Source: DAIDKA01 sp035485475
GTDB lineage: Bacteria; Pseudomonadota; Gammaproteobacteria; Steroidobacterales; Steroidobacteraceae
Direction: 5' to 3'
Length of the DNA stretch: 64,000 nucleotides
NCBI GenBank assembly: GCA_035485475.1
Contig: DATHOA010000185.1
Coordinates: forward strand, 5,545-69,544
Shown here: positions 34,408 to 42,616 of the stretch, one piece after another
Position numbering within the stretch: the stretch's first letter is position 1
Layout: each line of letters opens with the position of its first letter
Notes under the pieces: generated by a model
The model's input: only the letters and a program-made list of their open reading frames with translations
Told to the model about the DNA's origin: nothing
Database searches by the model: none
Translations under genes and position numbers: made by a program

Positions 34408-35625
34408 CTACTGGCGGATGCCGATGATGGTCTGGGTGACCTGGTCTTCGGTCTGGATCATCTGCGCGTTGGCCTGAAAGGCGCGCTGCGCGGTGATCAT
34501 GTCGACCAATGACGTCGTGGTGTCCACGTTGGACTCCTCCAGCGATCCCGAAGAGATGCTGCCGAACCCGGAGCCGCCGGCCACGCCGTTCACGGCCGAT
34601 CCGGAGGCGCTGCTGGCAGCCCAGCTGTTATCGCCCAGCTGTGCCAGGCCCTGCGGGTTGGCGAAATTCGCCATCGCCACCTGACCTAGGTTGACGGAGC
34701 GTCCGTTGGTGTACTGCGCCTGGACGATGCCCGTATTGCCGATGCTGATACCGCTGAGCAGGCCGGTGGTGTAGCCATCCTGCGCAACGGCAGTGACGCC
34801 GAAGGCGTTGCCGTACTGCGTCGTGCTGTTGAAGTTGAACGTCATGGTCATGGGGTTGGCACCGGTCGCCGGCGTGTACTGGTTGAATGGGACCAAGCCG
34901 CCTGGAGGTGTCAGCAATGCGCCGCTGGGGCTATAGGTCAGGGGCTGCACCGGGCCCACCGCATTGCCATCCACGTACAGCTGAGCGTTCCAGGTATTGG
35001 GAGCGGTGTTGGTGAAGTACAGCGAAGCGGTGTGCGCCGCGCCCAAGGAGTCGTATACCGTAACGGATGTGGTGCTGGTGTAACTGTTGGGGTCGGTCGG
35101 CGAGAAAGTCGGGTCCGCCGGCACGGTGGCATTCGCCGGCAGGTTGGCGGTGAGGTTCACCGTGGTGGTCGCATTGGGTGCGCCTTCGGCCGTGGACAGT
35201 GACAGGTTGCTCAGACCGCCGGTGTTGAAGGTACCGTTCGCGAGGGGCGGATAGACCTGCAGGTTGGCACCGCTGGCCGTGACCACATCCCCGGCGTTGT
35301 TGACCTGGAATTCCCCGTCGCGGGTGTATTCCAATGCGCCGTTGTTGCTGGTGGTGAAGAACCCGTTACCGCTGATCGCCAGATCCAGGTTGTTGTTCGT
35401 GGTCTCGAGATCGCCCTGCGAGAACTGCTGGGACACATCGGAGACCGCCACGCCGTTACCGACGGCGGTGGAGCTCACGCCACTCTGGGTGGACGCAAAC
35501 AGGTTGGAAAACTCCGCGCGTGAACCTTTGAAGCCCACGGTGCTGACGTTGGCAAGGTTGTTGGCCGTCACCGTGAGATCCTGGTTGGCGGCATTGAGGC
35601 CTGTGAGGGCGACATTGAATGACAT
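34408..35625 (-). CDS. flgE: Flagellar hook protein FlgE
   Basis: FlgE polymerises into the hook. The 405-residue protein has the hook-family N-terminus (MSFNVALTGLNAANQDLTVT then ANNLANVSTVGFKGSRAEFS), the core LDLAISGNGFFTTSNNGALE and YTRDGEFQVNNAGDVVTASG, a FlgE_D2-type middle (TTTVNLTANLPA; SVTVYDSLGAAHTASLYFT), and the C-terminus ESNVDTTTSLVDMITAQRAF. It follows flgD by 37 bases. Confidence 0.96.
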   Translation of the reverse strand: MSFNVALTGLNAANQDLTVTANNLANVSTVGFKGSRAEFSNLFASTQSGVSSTAVGNGVAVSDVSQQFSQGDLETTNNNLDLAISGNGFFTTSNNGALEYTRDGEFQVNNAGDVVTASGANLQVYPPLANGTFNTGGLSNLSLSTAEGAPNATTTVNLTANLPANATVPADPTFSPTDPNSYTSTTSVTVYDSLGAAHTASLYFTNTAPNTWNAQLYVDGNAVGPVQPLTYSPSGALLTPPGGLVPFNQYTPATGANPMTMTFNFNSTTQYGNAFGVTAVAQDGYTTGLLSGISIGNTGIVQAQYTNGRSVNLGQVAMANFANPQGLAQLGDNSWAASSASGSAVNGVAGGSGFGSISSGSLEESNVDTTTSLVDMITAQRAFQANAQMIQTEDQVTQTIIGIRQ

Positions 35626-35662
35626 GGCTTGGTGTTCCTAATGCGTGGCTTTGGTTGGCGCG

Positions 35663-36316
35663 TTACAGGATGGTGACGACGGAACTGAGCGGCACGGTGC
35701 CGCTGGTGGTATTCAGATCCAGCTGCTGAGTCGTCGGATCGATGGTGAGGCTTTGCACCTGGCTGACCACCATCGGGGCAACCGTCTGGGACGCTCCGTT
35801 GACGGTGGCATTGACACTGATCGTGTACTGGCCGGCCGGCGCCGTGGCACCGCTGCTGGTGGCGCCGTTCCAGGAGAAGCCGGTCATACCCGAACTGGCC
35901 GGTGTGACCTGGAAGGATGTGACCGGTACGCCTTTGGAGTTTGCGATCGACACCGTCAATCCGGTGGCGCCTGAGGGCGCGTTGACCGCGCCGCCAATCG
36001 AGCCACCGGTGGCCAGCGCGGCCGTGGTGCCGGGCGCCAGTATTGATTGGCCGATCAGGTTTGCGCTGCTGCTGAGCTGCGAGGAGGACATGGCGGACTG
36101 CATGCTCTGCAGGCTCGATACCTCGCTCAGGCCCTCCAGCTGTCCCAAGAACTGGCTGGGGTCGGTGGGCTGCAGGGGATCCTGATTCTGCAGCTGGGTG
36201 GAGATCAGCTGCAGGAAGTCAGTTTCGTTGATCTGCATGTTCGCGGGGACCACGCTGCTGGCCGCAGCGGCATTCGCGGCGTTGTTTCCGGCGATGGGAT
36301 TGGTACTTGTGGACAT
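35663..36316 (-). CDS. flgD: Flagellar hook cap protein FlgD
   Basis: FlgD is the scaffold that caps the hook during assembly. The 217-residue protein shows the N-terminal FlgD core (INETDFLQLISTQLQNQDPL and QPTDPSQFLGQLEGLSEVSS), then a Tudor-like and FlgD Ig-like C-terminal part (GFSWNGATSSGATAPAGQYT). It is exported without a signal peptide, as the third gene of the flgB operon. Confidence 0.95.
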   Translation of the reverse strand: MSTSTNPIAGNNAANAAAASSVVPANMQINETDFLQLISTQLQNQDPLQPTDPSQFLGQLEGLSEVSSLQSMQSAMSSSQLSSSANLIGQSILAPGTTAALATGGSIGGAVNAPSGATGLTVSIANSKGVPVTSFQVTPASSGMTGFSWNGATSSGATAPAGQYTISVNATVNGASQTVAPMVVSQVQSLTIDPTTQQLDLNTTSGTVPLSSVVTIL

Positions 36317-36361
36317 CAGGCGCCTCGTAAAGGTGTGGTTGCCAGGTTGCTGTGGCTATCG

Positions 36362-36790
36362 TTACTGACCGAGTTTCAAGGTCGCGAGCATGAGGTCCTT
36401 GGAGGTGTTCATGACCTCCACGTTGTCCTGATAGGCGCGCGATGCGGAAATCATGTCCGTCATCTCTTCTATGACGTTGACATTGGGTGCGTAGACATTG
36501 CCCTGGGCATTGGCCAGAGGATTGCCGGGGTCGTAGCGCATCTGCGGTGCGGCCTGGCTTTCGACGATGGCCTTGACGCTGACGGCGGCTTCGCTCTGAT
36601 CCGCCATGCTGGAGGCGCCGAGCATCTTCTGCTGCACCGCCTGGAACACCGGATGGCGTGCCCTGTAGACCGTGGTCGGATCGCCGCTGACGCTGTCGGC
36701 GTTGGCGAGGTTGCTGGCCACGGTGTTCAAGCGCACCGACTGGGCGCTCAAGCCGGAGCCGGCAATATCGAAGACCTTGAAGGAGGACAT
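36362..36790 (-). CDS. flgC: Flagellar proximal rod protein FlgC
   Basis: FlgC is a proximal rod subunit. The 142-residue protein starts FKVFDIAGSGLSAQSVRLNT with VASNLANADSVSG, carries TVYRARHPVFQAV and VYAPNVNVIEEMTDMISASR, and ends with the helix DNVEVMNTSKDLMLATLKLG. The YAPNVNVIEEM stretch is diagnostic for FlgC. It follows flgB by 26 bases. Confidence 0.96.
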   Translation of the reverse strand: MSSFKVFDIAGSGLSAQSVRLNTVASNLANADSVSGDPTTVYRARHPVFQAVQQKMLGASSMADQSEAAVSVKAIVESQAAPQMRYDPGNPLANAQGNVYAPNVNVIEEMTDMISASRAYQDNVEVMNTSKDLMLATLKLGQ

Positions 36791-36816
36791 CGTTGAGTTC
36801 CTTGCAGTTCTTTGGC

Positions 36817-37218
36817 TTACTGACCGGTGATCGCGGTCAGCAGATTGTGCAGGCGCATGGACAGAAAGGTGAGCGTGGCCTGGTAGTGCACGGTGTTGTC
36901 GGCAAACGCGGCCTGCTCCTGCTGGGAGTCCACGGTGTTGCCGTCCAGTGAGGGCTGCAGCGGCACGCGATATTTGAGTGCGGCGCCACCCTCGGCAGTC
37001 GCGGTCGACGCAATATCCTTTGCATCGGTGGTACTCAGGGTGAGACCGCCTTCAGGCGAACCGGCCGCAGCCAGTGCCGTGCGAAAGTCGATGTCCCGCG
37101 CCTTGTATCCGGGCGTGTCGACATTGGCGAGATTGTTCGCAAGCACGTCCATGCGCTGGGTCTGCACCTTCAGTGCATCTGCGTGAACGCCAAGGTATGA
37201 ATCCAGTCCAACAGGCAT
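36817..37218 (-). CDS. flgB: Flagellar proximal rod protein FlgB
   Basis: FlgB is the proximal rod subunit next to the MS-ring and export gate. The 133-residue protein has YLGVHADALKVQTQRMDVLA with NNLANVDTPGYKARDIDF near the start and the FlgB-type end VDSQQEQAAFADNTVHYQAT and LTFLSMRLHNLLTAITGQ. It is the first gene of the leftward flg operon, behind a sigma-54 promoter about 45-60 bases upstream. Confidence 0.96.
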   Translation of the reverse strand: MPVGLDSYLGVHADALKVQTQRMDVLANNLANVDTPGYKARDIDFRTALAAAGSPEGGLTLSTTDAKDIASTATAEGGAALKYRVPLQPSLDGNTVDSQQEQAAFADNTVHYQATLTFLSMRLHNLLTAITGQ

Positions 37219-37262
37219 GAGTCGTAATCCGGTCCGTCAAAAAAGTGTCCTGCGGGAGAAAT

Positions 37263-37279
37263 AGCAATACGCATGCCAG
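37263..37279 (-). promoter_or_regulatory. Sigma-54 promoter of the flgB operon
   Basis: On the minus strand CTGGCATGCGTATTGCT. GG and GC are separated by exactly 10 bases, and the sequence agrees with YTGGCACG-N4-TTGCW at all but one or two defined positions. The predicted start site is near 37252, giving a leader of about 34 bases before flgB ATG. A FleQ-type activator, not in the window, would be expected. Confidence 0.8.
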
Positions 37280-37412
37280 CGGGGCAAAAGGCCCTGATTG
37301 CCGGGTATTCGCGCCGATAAACGTGAGGCGCGTCACGTGGGCGGCAAGCGCTTGCCGCCGGCGGGCGGCAAAGTGCCCGCAACTGGCCGCCTCAGCAACG
37401 TCGGGCATGGAG

Positions 37413-37429
37413 TTGGCGCGCCACTTGCA
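37413..37429 (+). promoter_or_regulatory. Possible sigma-54 promoter of flgA
   Basis: TTGGCGCGCCACTTGCA has GG and GC 10 bases apart and fits the sigma-54 pattern with one base off in the -24 core. Transcription would start near 37440, right at the flgA ATG, implying either a leaderless message or a downstream flgA start at GTG 37471. Confidence 0.5.
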
Positions 37430-37440
37430 ATGACCACTGC

Positions 37441-38178
37441 ATGAGACACATAGCGACAGACATTCGACGCGTGGGAATTCGTGCGGCCATGATCGCCGTG
37501 CTGGGCGCGTCGCTTCCCAGCGTGGGTGCCGGCAGCGCCGGCGGCGCGGTGGAATCCCTCGCCACCATTGAAGCGGCGGCACATTCCTATGTGCTCTCGC
37601 TGCTGCCACCGGGCGCAGCTCAAACCCAGATCACGGTGCAGCCCATAGATCGTCGGTTGCGGCTTGCGCAGTGCGGCTCACCGCTGACGGCGCGGCTGCC
37701 GCTGGGCACCAACCTGGCGGCGCGAGCCACGGTGGGTGTTTCCTGTGCCGGCCCGACGCATTGGTCCGTGTATGTGCCGGTGGTGGTGGAGAGTCGCATT
37801 TCGGTTTTGGTGCTTCGGCATGCGGTGGCGCGCGATACCCATCTGACGGCTGAGGATGTCGCGGTCGAAACGCGGCGCACCGCGGGTACGGCGGCGGCTT
37901 ACCTGGATGCCGTGACCGAACTGTCGGGGCGCACCGTGCGCCGGCCGCTGCCCATCGGTACCGCATTGACGGTCGACATGTTCGCCGCTGATACGGTGAT
38001 TCACCGCGGTCAGGAGGTGACCCTGGTGGCGGGGGGCGGCTCCATCGAGATTCGCGCCACCGGTCGGGCCATGATGGACGCGCCTACCGGAGCGCGCATC
38101 CAGGTGCAGAATCTCAGCTCCCTGACCGTAGTCGAGGGGGTCGTGGAGTCCGCCGACGTGGTCCGGGTGGCCTTGTAA
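37441..38178 (+). CDS. flgA: Flagellar P-ring assembly chaperone FlgA
   Basis: FlgA is a periplasmic chaperone that helps FlgI form the P-ring. The 245-residue precursor has a signal peptide (hydrophobic AAMIAVLGASLPSVGA, cleavage near residue 30) and the SAF/ChapFlgA domain: ARDTHLTAEDVAVETRRTAG, GRTVRRPLPIGTALTVDMFA and the C-terminal VHRGQEVTLV-like stretch, GRAMMDAPTGARIQVQN and VEGVVESADVVRV. ATG 37441 lacks a ribosome site and lies at the predicted start of transcription; GTG 37471 would still leave a usable signal peptide. It diverges from flgB, the usual gammaproteobacterial layout. Confidence 0.93.
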   Translation: MRHIATDIRRVGIRAAMIAVLGASLPSVGAGSAGGAVESLATIEAAAHSYVLSLLPPGAAQTQITVQPIDRRLRLAQCGSPLTARLPLGTNLAARATVGVSCAGPTHWSVYVPVVVESRISVLVLRHAVARDTHLTAEDVAVETRRTAGTAAAYLDAVTELSGRTVRRPLPIGTALTVDMFAADTVIHRGQEVTLVAGGGSIEIRATGRAMMDAPTGARIQVQNLSSLTVVEGVVESADVVRVAL

Positions 38179-38194
38179 AATGCGAACTCAGTAC

Positions 38195-38221
38195 TGCAGT
38201 TTTGCCGGTGTTCATCGATAC
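38195..38221 (+). promoter_or_regulatory. Sigma-28-like promoter of flgM
   Basis: TGCAGTTT, an 11-bp spacer, then ATCGATAC. This agrees with FliA consensus at 11 of 16 positions, weaker than the site before the second flgM-like gene. The flgM GTG start is 30 bases downstream. Late-class flgM expression from FliA is the known pattern in enteric bacteria. Confidence 0.45.
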
Positions 38222-38250
38222 TTGCGGGCACAGGCGAAGGAGCGTGCAGC

Positions 38251-38661
38251 GTGACGATCATCCATCATGGCCAGGGTATAGCCACCCCCGCCGGCCTGGG
38301 CAGCGCGGCTACCGACAAGACCCAGACCGCGCAGAATCAGGCCTCGCAGGCCCAGCCCCAGATGCAGCCGGGCTCGAGCACTCAGGCCGGCGAGGTGGAA
38401 ATTACCCCCACCGCACAACTGCTGGCCAATGTGGCGCAGCAGATCGCCGGTACTGCGGATATCGATCAGAGCCGGGTGGACTCGGTTCGCCAGGCGCTCG
38501 GCAGTGGTACCTACCAGATCGATTCCGGCCGGATCGCCGATGGCCTGCTGGCGGCGCAGAAAATTGACGCCCAGGCGGCCGCGGGCACGAGCCCGGGCCC
38601 GCAGTCGACGACCGCCCAGGCATTCGCGGCGACCGCGCAACTCGGTTCGGACCGCAGCTGA
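38251..38661 (+). CDS. flgM: Anti-sigma-28 factor FlgM (first copy)
   Basis: FlgM binds FliA and blocks late flagellar genes until it is exported through the finished hook. The 136-residue protein is longer than the roughly 100 of enteric FlgM because of a Gln/Ala/Ser-rich N-terminus. The C-terminal FlgM domain is clear: VEITPTAQLLANVAQQIA, then IDQSRVDSVRQALGSGTYQI and DSGRIADGLLAAQK. The start is GTG 38251; AAGGAG ends eight bases before it. flgN follows by 10 bases. Confidence 0.93.
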   Translation: MTIIHHGQGIATPAGLGSAATDKTQTAQNQASQAQPQMQPGSSTQAGEVEITPTAQLLANVAQQIAGTADIDQSRVDSVRQALGSGTYQIDSGRIADGLLAAQKIDAQAAAGTSPGPQSTTAQAFAATAQLGSDRS

Positions 38662-38671
38662 AGGATTACAC

Positions 38672-39157
38672 ATGGACCAGCAGACCTGCCGGACAAAGTT
38701 CGCACGCCTCATCCAGGAGGAAACCGCCGCCATGGGTGAGCTGTCCGTCCTGCTCGAGCGGGAGTTCACGTATCTGAAGGACAGCCAGGTGGAGGCACTG
38801 GGCGCTGCCATGCGCGAGCGGCAACAGTGCGTGGTGCGGATTCTGAAAGTGGACGACGAACGGCGCGCCCTGTGCCGCGCCCTGGGGCGCCCCTTTGATC
38901 TGAAGGGCCTGCAGGCGCTGATCGCCTGGTGCGATCCGCAAGGAACGTTGCTGTCTGCATGGGAGGCGTGCACCACCGCGGCCACCCAATGCCGCAACCT
39001 GAATGATCGCAATAGCGCCATGGCCGGCGCCCGACTGCAGCACGTACAGGCACGGCTGGGTTTGCTCATCGAGGGTCGGCGTGAGACGGTAACCTATGGG
39101 CCACGCGGCACCTGTTCCGTGGCGGGGGAGCGCCACGGGCTGCTTCGGGAAGTGTAG
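38672..39157 (+). CDS. flgN: Flagellar export chaperone FlgN
   Basis: FlgN keeps FlgK and FlgL export-ready in the cytoplasm. The 161-residue helical protein fits FlgN: FARLIQEETAAMGELSVLLE, REFTYLKDSQVEALGAAMRE, QCVVRILKVDDERR, and a C-terminal helix with NDRNSAMAGARLQHVQARLG. ATG 38672 with AAGGA at 38661-38665 was chosen; the longer open frame upstream overlaps flgM in another frame and is not coding. It lies between two flgM-like genes. Confidence 0.92.
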   Translation: MDQQTCRTKFARLIQEETAAMGELSVLLEREFTYLKDSQVEALGAAMRERQQCVVRILKVDDERRALCRALGRPFDLKGLQALIAWCDPQGTLLSAWEACTTAATQCRNLNDRNSAMAGARLQHVQARLGLLIEGRRETVTYGPRGTCSVAGERHGLLREV

Positions 39158-39219
39158 GCAGGCACCAGCGGCTGGCCGGTGATTTCTACATAATCGAGCT
39201 GCTCCCGACAATTTCGACC

Positions 39220-39246
39220 TAAAGTTCCTCCATTTGCGGCCGTTAA
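39220..39246 (+). promoter_or_regulatory. Sigma-28 (FliA) promoter of the second flgM-like gene
   Basis: TAAAGTTC, an 11-bp spacer, then GCCGTTAA: 14 of 16 positions agree with the FliA consensus, the best match in the window. The gene start is 25 bases downstream with a GAGGAG ribosome site between. Confidence 0.88.
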
Positions 39247-39270
39247 GGCCTGTAACAGAGGAGTCATACC

Positions 39271-39660
39271 GTGTCCGGCAAGATCAGTGGTGCCACGAAC
39301 AACCAGCCCCCCGCGGCGGCGGCCGGTAGTGTTGGTCAACGTGCTGCGGCAACCGCAAGCCCGGCGGCCAACGGCGTGAGCGCGACTGGCAATGCCACTG
39401 CCAATACGAGTGCGACGGGGAATGCGGCGGCGAGCGCCAATGCCCCCGCCGGTGCCACGGAGAGTGTGCAGATCACGGATACCGCCAGCCACCTGGTCAC
39501 GGCCGAGCAGGCTTTGAATGATGTCCCGGTGATCAATCCGGGGCGGGTTGCCCAGGCCCGCGAGTCTCTGGCGTCGGGCACCTACCGCATCTCACCGGAA
39601 CGGATCAGCAATCAGCTGCTGCAGTTCGAGCGGCTGCTGCCGGAAGACCCCGTCGAGTAG
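39271..39660 (+). CDS. Second FlgM-like anti-sigma-28 factor
   Basis: A 129-residue protein with a disordered Ala/Asn/Thr-rich N-terminal half and a C-terminal FlgM domain: VQITDTASHLVTAEQALN, VINPGRVAQARESLASGTYR and ISPERISNQLLQFERLLP. This aligns with FlgM (same SGTY and I..RI....L spacing) but differs in detail from the flgM 600 bases upstream, so it is a diverged paralogue rather than a recent copy. The start is GTG 39271 with GAGGAG upstream. It has its own strong FliA promoter, which makes a separate negative feedback loop on FliA likely. It runs convergently towards the HDOD genes with a 19-base gap. Confidence 0.85.
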   Translation: MSGKISGATNNQPPAAAAGSVGQRAAATASPAANGVSATGNATANTSATGNAAASANAPAGATESVQITDTASHLVTAEQALNDVPVINPGRVAQARESLASGTYRISPERISNQLLQFERLLPEDPVE

Positions 39661-39679
39661 TTACCTGCGCCGGCCGCCC

Positions 39680-40558
39680 TCAGGTCAGGGCTGCCTCGAG
39701 CTGCGCAAGATCGTTCTTTGAAGCTTCCAGCATCTCCGCCACGGCTTTGGCATCGAGGCCAAAGCGCGCCAGGACCTTGACTTCGCGCAGCTTCGCTCCC
39801 AGAACCTCCGGCTCGCCACAATGGCGCGAAATGGCGACCGCGAGCATCACCACATCGGTCAGGGAGGCAGCCCCACGCGGCTCGCGCTCCAGGTCCTCAC
39901 TCTCGGCAATGGCGTGCACGATCTCATCCGGCACCGCCCAGTTCTCCAGCAATGCGACCGCGACGCTCAGATGCCAGTCGCGCTCGACATTGCGATAGGC
40001 GTTCGCGTCGGCGAACAGGCCGCGGTGGTTGCCCGCGCGCGCCAGCAGATACAGCCGGCCACTGCTTTGCAGCAGGCCCGCGAGCATCGCGACATCAGGC
40101 AGTACACGTGTATGTTTCTGCGCGATCACATGACAGAGGCTGGCCACCTGTGCGGTCTGCCGGGCAAGCACCTCAAGCAGCTTTTCCAGGCCCCGCAGGG
40201 CCTCTGATTGGCTGAGAATCCGCATCGCATGGGCGTGCGTGGTGGAGCGCACGGCATTCAGTCCGACGCGACTCACGGCGGTGCGCAGGTCGGTGGCGGG
40301 GCGGGCGGTACCGAGCAGCGCCGCGGAGTTGGCGAGCTTGAGCAGCCGTGCCGCCAGTACGGGGTCCGCACCGACGACGCGCGCGACTCTTTCGGCCGAA
40401 GCGGTTTCATCGGCGAGCACATGGCGGACGCGCGTGACAATCGAGGGAAATCCCGGAATGTCCACGGCACCCAGCGACAGCTCCGCGGCCAGTGCCTGGA
40501 CGAACTGAAAGGCGTCCCGGCTGGTGTCAGCGGCTAAATCTACTTCGAACTCAGACAT
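39680..40558 (-). CDS. HDOD domain protein (distal copy)
   Basis: The 292-residue protein is one HDOD domain: FVQALAAELSLGAVDIPGFP, then LADETASAERVARVVGADPV, LAARLLKLANSAALLGTARP (the HDOD core), DLRTAVSRVGLNAVRSTTHA, and a later HVIAQKHTRVLPDVAMLAGL. HDOD proteins are HD-like but usually lack catalytic metal ligands and act as signalling or scaffold proteins. It is the last gene of the chemotaxis train and a paralogue of the gene just upstream (same LAARLL.LANSAA core). The function is unknown. Confidence 0.87.
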   Translation of the reverse strand: MSEFEVDLAADTSRDAFQFVQALAAELSLGAVDIPGFPSIVTRVRHVLADETASAERVARVVGADPVLAARLLKLANSAALLGTARPATDLRTAVSRVGLNAVRSTTHAHAMRILSQSEALRGLEKLLEVLARQTAQVASLCHVIAQKHTRVLPDVAMLAGLLQSSGRLYLLARAGNHRGLFADANAYRNVERDWHLSVAVALLENWAVPDEIVHAIAESEDLEREPRGAASLTDVVMLAVAISRHCGEPEVLGAKLREVKVLARFGLDAKAVAEMLEASKNDLAQLEAALT

Positions 40559-40585
40559 GACGGCGCATCCAGGGTTTGCATATTG

Positions 40586-41470
40586 CTAGGCACCGAGTGC
40601 CTCCTGAAGTTCTTTGATCTCATCACGCGATTCTAGAATGATGTTGCTGTAGGTCGTGACATCCAAGGCCATGCGCTTGCGCGCCGACACGCCCTCCATA
40701 TTCAACTCAATCGATTCGGGGTACTCCTGATAGCTGACCATCAGGTGTGCCACGGTGAGGACGTCCGACAGATCCGCCGGACCGGAATGACCGCGGCCAA
40801 GATCCTCGAATTCACTGATGGCCGTGACGATATCCTCAGATATTTCCCAATTCTCGAGTAGCGCTTTCGCGACGCTTACATGCCAATCACGGACAATCTG
40901 TTCGTAGACCGGACGATCGGAGAACAGGGCCGGATGTTTGTGCGCGCGCGTCAGGATGTAGAGCTCACCCACGCCATGCAGCAGACCGGCCAGCAGGGCG
41001 CTATCCGGATTCAGTTTCGTCAGGCGCCGTGCAACGACGTGCGACATGGCGGCCACGCCGGTGCAGCGTTGCCACAGGGTGGCCAGGGGCGCTTCAAGTC
41101 CCTTCAGCTCACTGGCCTTCTTCATCTGCGCCATGGCAAAGGCCATCGCGGCGCTGCGCACCATGTTCAGGCCCAGGCGCTGCACGGCTTTGCGCAGATC
41201 CGTGACCTGGGTGCCGCTGCTGTTCACCGCCGCGGAGTTCGCGATCTGCAGCAAGCGGGCCGCCAGCGTGGGCTCAGAGCCCACCACGCGCAGCACCATG
41301 TCCAGGTTTACATCGTCGTCGGCCAGGACCTTCCTGATCTTGATGGCGATATCCGGAAAGCTGGGTAATTCCACCTTGCCCGCGGACAATTCCTGCGCCA
41401 GGATCTGCACGAACTCAAAGGCGGCTTTGTTCGTATTGCCGGAGCCGGATTGAGCTGTCGTCGCTGTCAT
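40586..41470 (-). CDS. HDOD domain protein (proximal copy)
   Basis: A 294-residue HDOD protein: FVQILAQELSAGKVELPSFP, LADDDVNLDMVLRVVGSEPT, LAARLLQIANSAAVNSSGTQ, DLRKAVQRLGLNMVRSAAMA and HVVARRLTKLNPDSALLAGL. It is collinear with the downstream copy along its whole length, so the pair arose by tandem duplication. It lies 33 bases after cheB. HDOD proteins in other bacteria link motility, biofilm and c-di-GMP signalling; whether that holds here is not visible. Confidence 0.87.
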   Translation of the reverse strand: MTATTAQSGSGNTNKAAFEFVQILAQELSAGKVELPSFPDIAIKIRKVLADDDVNLDMVLRVVGSEPTLAARLLQIANSAAVNSSGTQVTDLRKAVQRLGLNMVRSAAMAFAMAQMKKASELKGLEAPLATLWQRCTGVAAMSHVVARRLTKLNPDSALLAGLLHGVGELYILTRAHKHPALFSDRPVYEQIVRDWHVSVAKALLENWEISEDIVTAISEFEDLGRGHSGPADLSDVLTVAHLMVSYQEYPESIELNMEGVSARKRMALDVTTYSNIILESRDEIKELQEALGA

Positions 41471-41503
41471 AGGGCGGTCCTTAGCCTGTTCGGGCTGACA
41501 ATA

Positions 41504-42616
41504 TCAGGCCGAGCGGCTGGCACACGTGATGTCCATCGCAGCTACGAGAGCCATCAGCCGGGCGGCGATGGCCGGCAGCGGCAGGACCAGCTGCGCGGCG
41601 CCCACGGCCACGGCTTCCCCGGGCATTCCCCACACCACGCTGCTGGCTTCATCCTGGGCGATCGTGGGACTGCCGGCCGTGCGCATCTCCAGCAGCCCCT
41701 GCGCGCCATCGCGTCCCATGCCGGTCAGCAGTATTCCGATGGAGCGCGCGCCCGTGGCCTGCGCCACCGACTGAAACATCACATCCACCGAGGGCCGGTG
41801 CCGGTTCACGGTCGGACCCAGATCAAGGCGGCACACATAGCGGGCGCCATAGCGCTCGACCCGCAGGTGACTGTCGCCGGGTGCCACATAGGCGTGCCCG
41901 GCGAGGATCTGCTGGCCGTCTTGGGCTTCCTGCACGCACATCGCGCTGCTGTCATTGAGACGCCGGGCAAAGGGGGCGCTGAAGGCCTTGGGAATGTGCT
42001 GGGTGATGACGGTGCCCGGTGCGTCGGCCGGCAGGCCGCTGAGCAATTCCCGGATCGCTTCGGTGCCGCCCGCCGAGGCGCCTATGGCCAAAATGAGATT
42101 GGTCGTGCTGACCGCGGCTTGCGAACGCAGTGCTTTGGCTGCGGCATTGGCCGTCGCAGGCACGGGGGAGCTGCTGGTGCCCGGCGGGCGAACGCCCGCG
42201 AACGCGGCCGCCTTGACCTTGCCGACAAGTTCCGCGGCGTAGTCGCGCAACGTCGTGCCCAAGTCCAGGTGCGGCTTGGGCAGAAAATCAACCGCACCCA
42301 GGGCAAGTGCCTCCAGAGTCACCTCGGCGCCGCGCTCCGTCAGGGATGACACCATGACGACGGGCATCGGTCGCAGGCGCATCAGGTTGCGCAGGAAGGT
42401 CAACCCGTCCATACGGGGCATTTCGACATCCAGTGTCAGGACGTCCGGATTGAGTTGCCGGATCATTTCGCGCGCCACGTGCGCATCGCTGGCGCAGCCC
42501 ACCACGTCGATGCCGGAGTCGCCGCGCAGGATCTCGGTCATGATTTCGCGCACATACGCCGAGTCATCAATGATCAGCACGCGGACCTTGGCCGTGGTGG
42601 TGCGCGAGGCGGTCAC
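41504..42616 (-). CDS. cheB: Chemotaxis protein-glutamate methylesterase/deamidase CheB
   Basis: CheB removes methyl groups from receptor glutamates when phosphorylated by CheA. The 370-residue protein has an N-terminal receiver (Asp17, Asp18, phosphosite Asp63 in LTLDVEMPRMDG) and a C-terminal methylesterase with the catalytic triad regions LAIGASAGGTEAIRELL (Ser), VITQHIPKAF (His) and LTGMGRDGAQGLLEMR (Asp). The start is GTG 42616, overlapping the cheD stop in GTGA. It is part of the set cheR-cheD-cheB. Confidence 0.96.
   Translation of the reverse strand: MTASRTTTAKVRVLIIDDSAYVREIMTEILRGDSGIDVVGCASDAHVAREMIRQLNPDVLTLDVEMPRMDGLTFLRNLMRLRPMPVVMVSSLTERGAEVTLEALALGAVDFLPKPHLDLGTTLRDYAAELVGKVKAAAFAGVRPPGTSSSPVPATANAAAKALRSQAAVSTTNLILAIGASAGGTEAIRELLSGLPADAPGTVITQHIPKAFSAPFARRLNDSSAMCVQEAQDGQQILAGHAYVAPGDSHLRVERYGARYVCRLDLGPTVNRHRPSVDVMFQSVAQATGARSIGILLTGMGRDGAQGLLEMRTAGSPTIAQDEASSVVWGMPGEAVAVGAAQLVLPLPAIAARLMALVAAMDITCASRSA

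Noticed and set aside
37313..37320. GCCGATAA, a perfect FliA -10 element upstream of flgA
   Set aside because: The sequence 11 bases upstream (CTGATTGC) does not resemble a FliA -35 element.
38429..38671. N-terminal extension of the flgN frame
   Set aside because: Overlaps flgM in another frame; ATG 38672 has a ribosome site and the family start.
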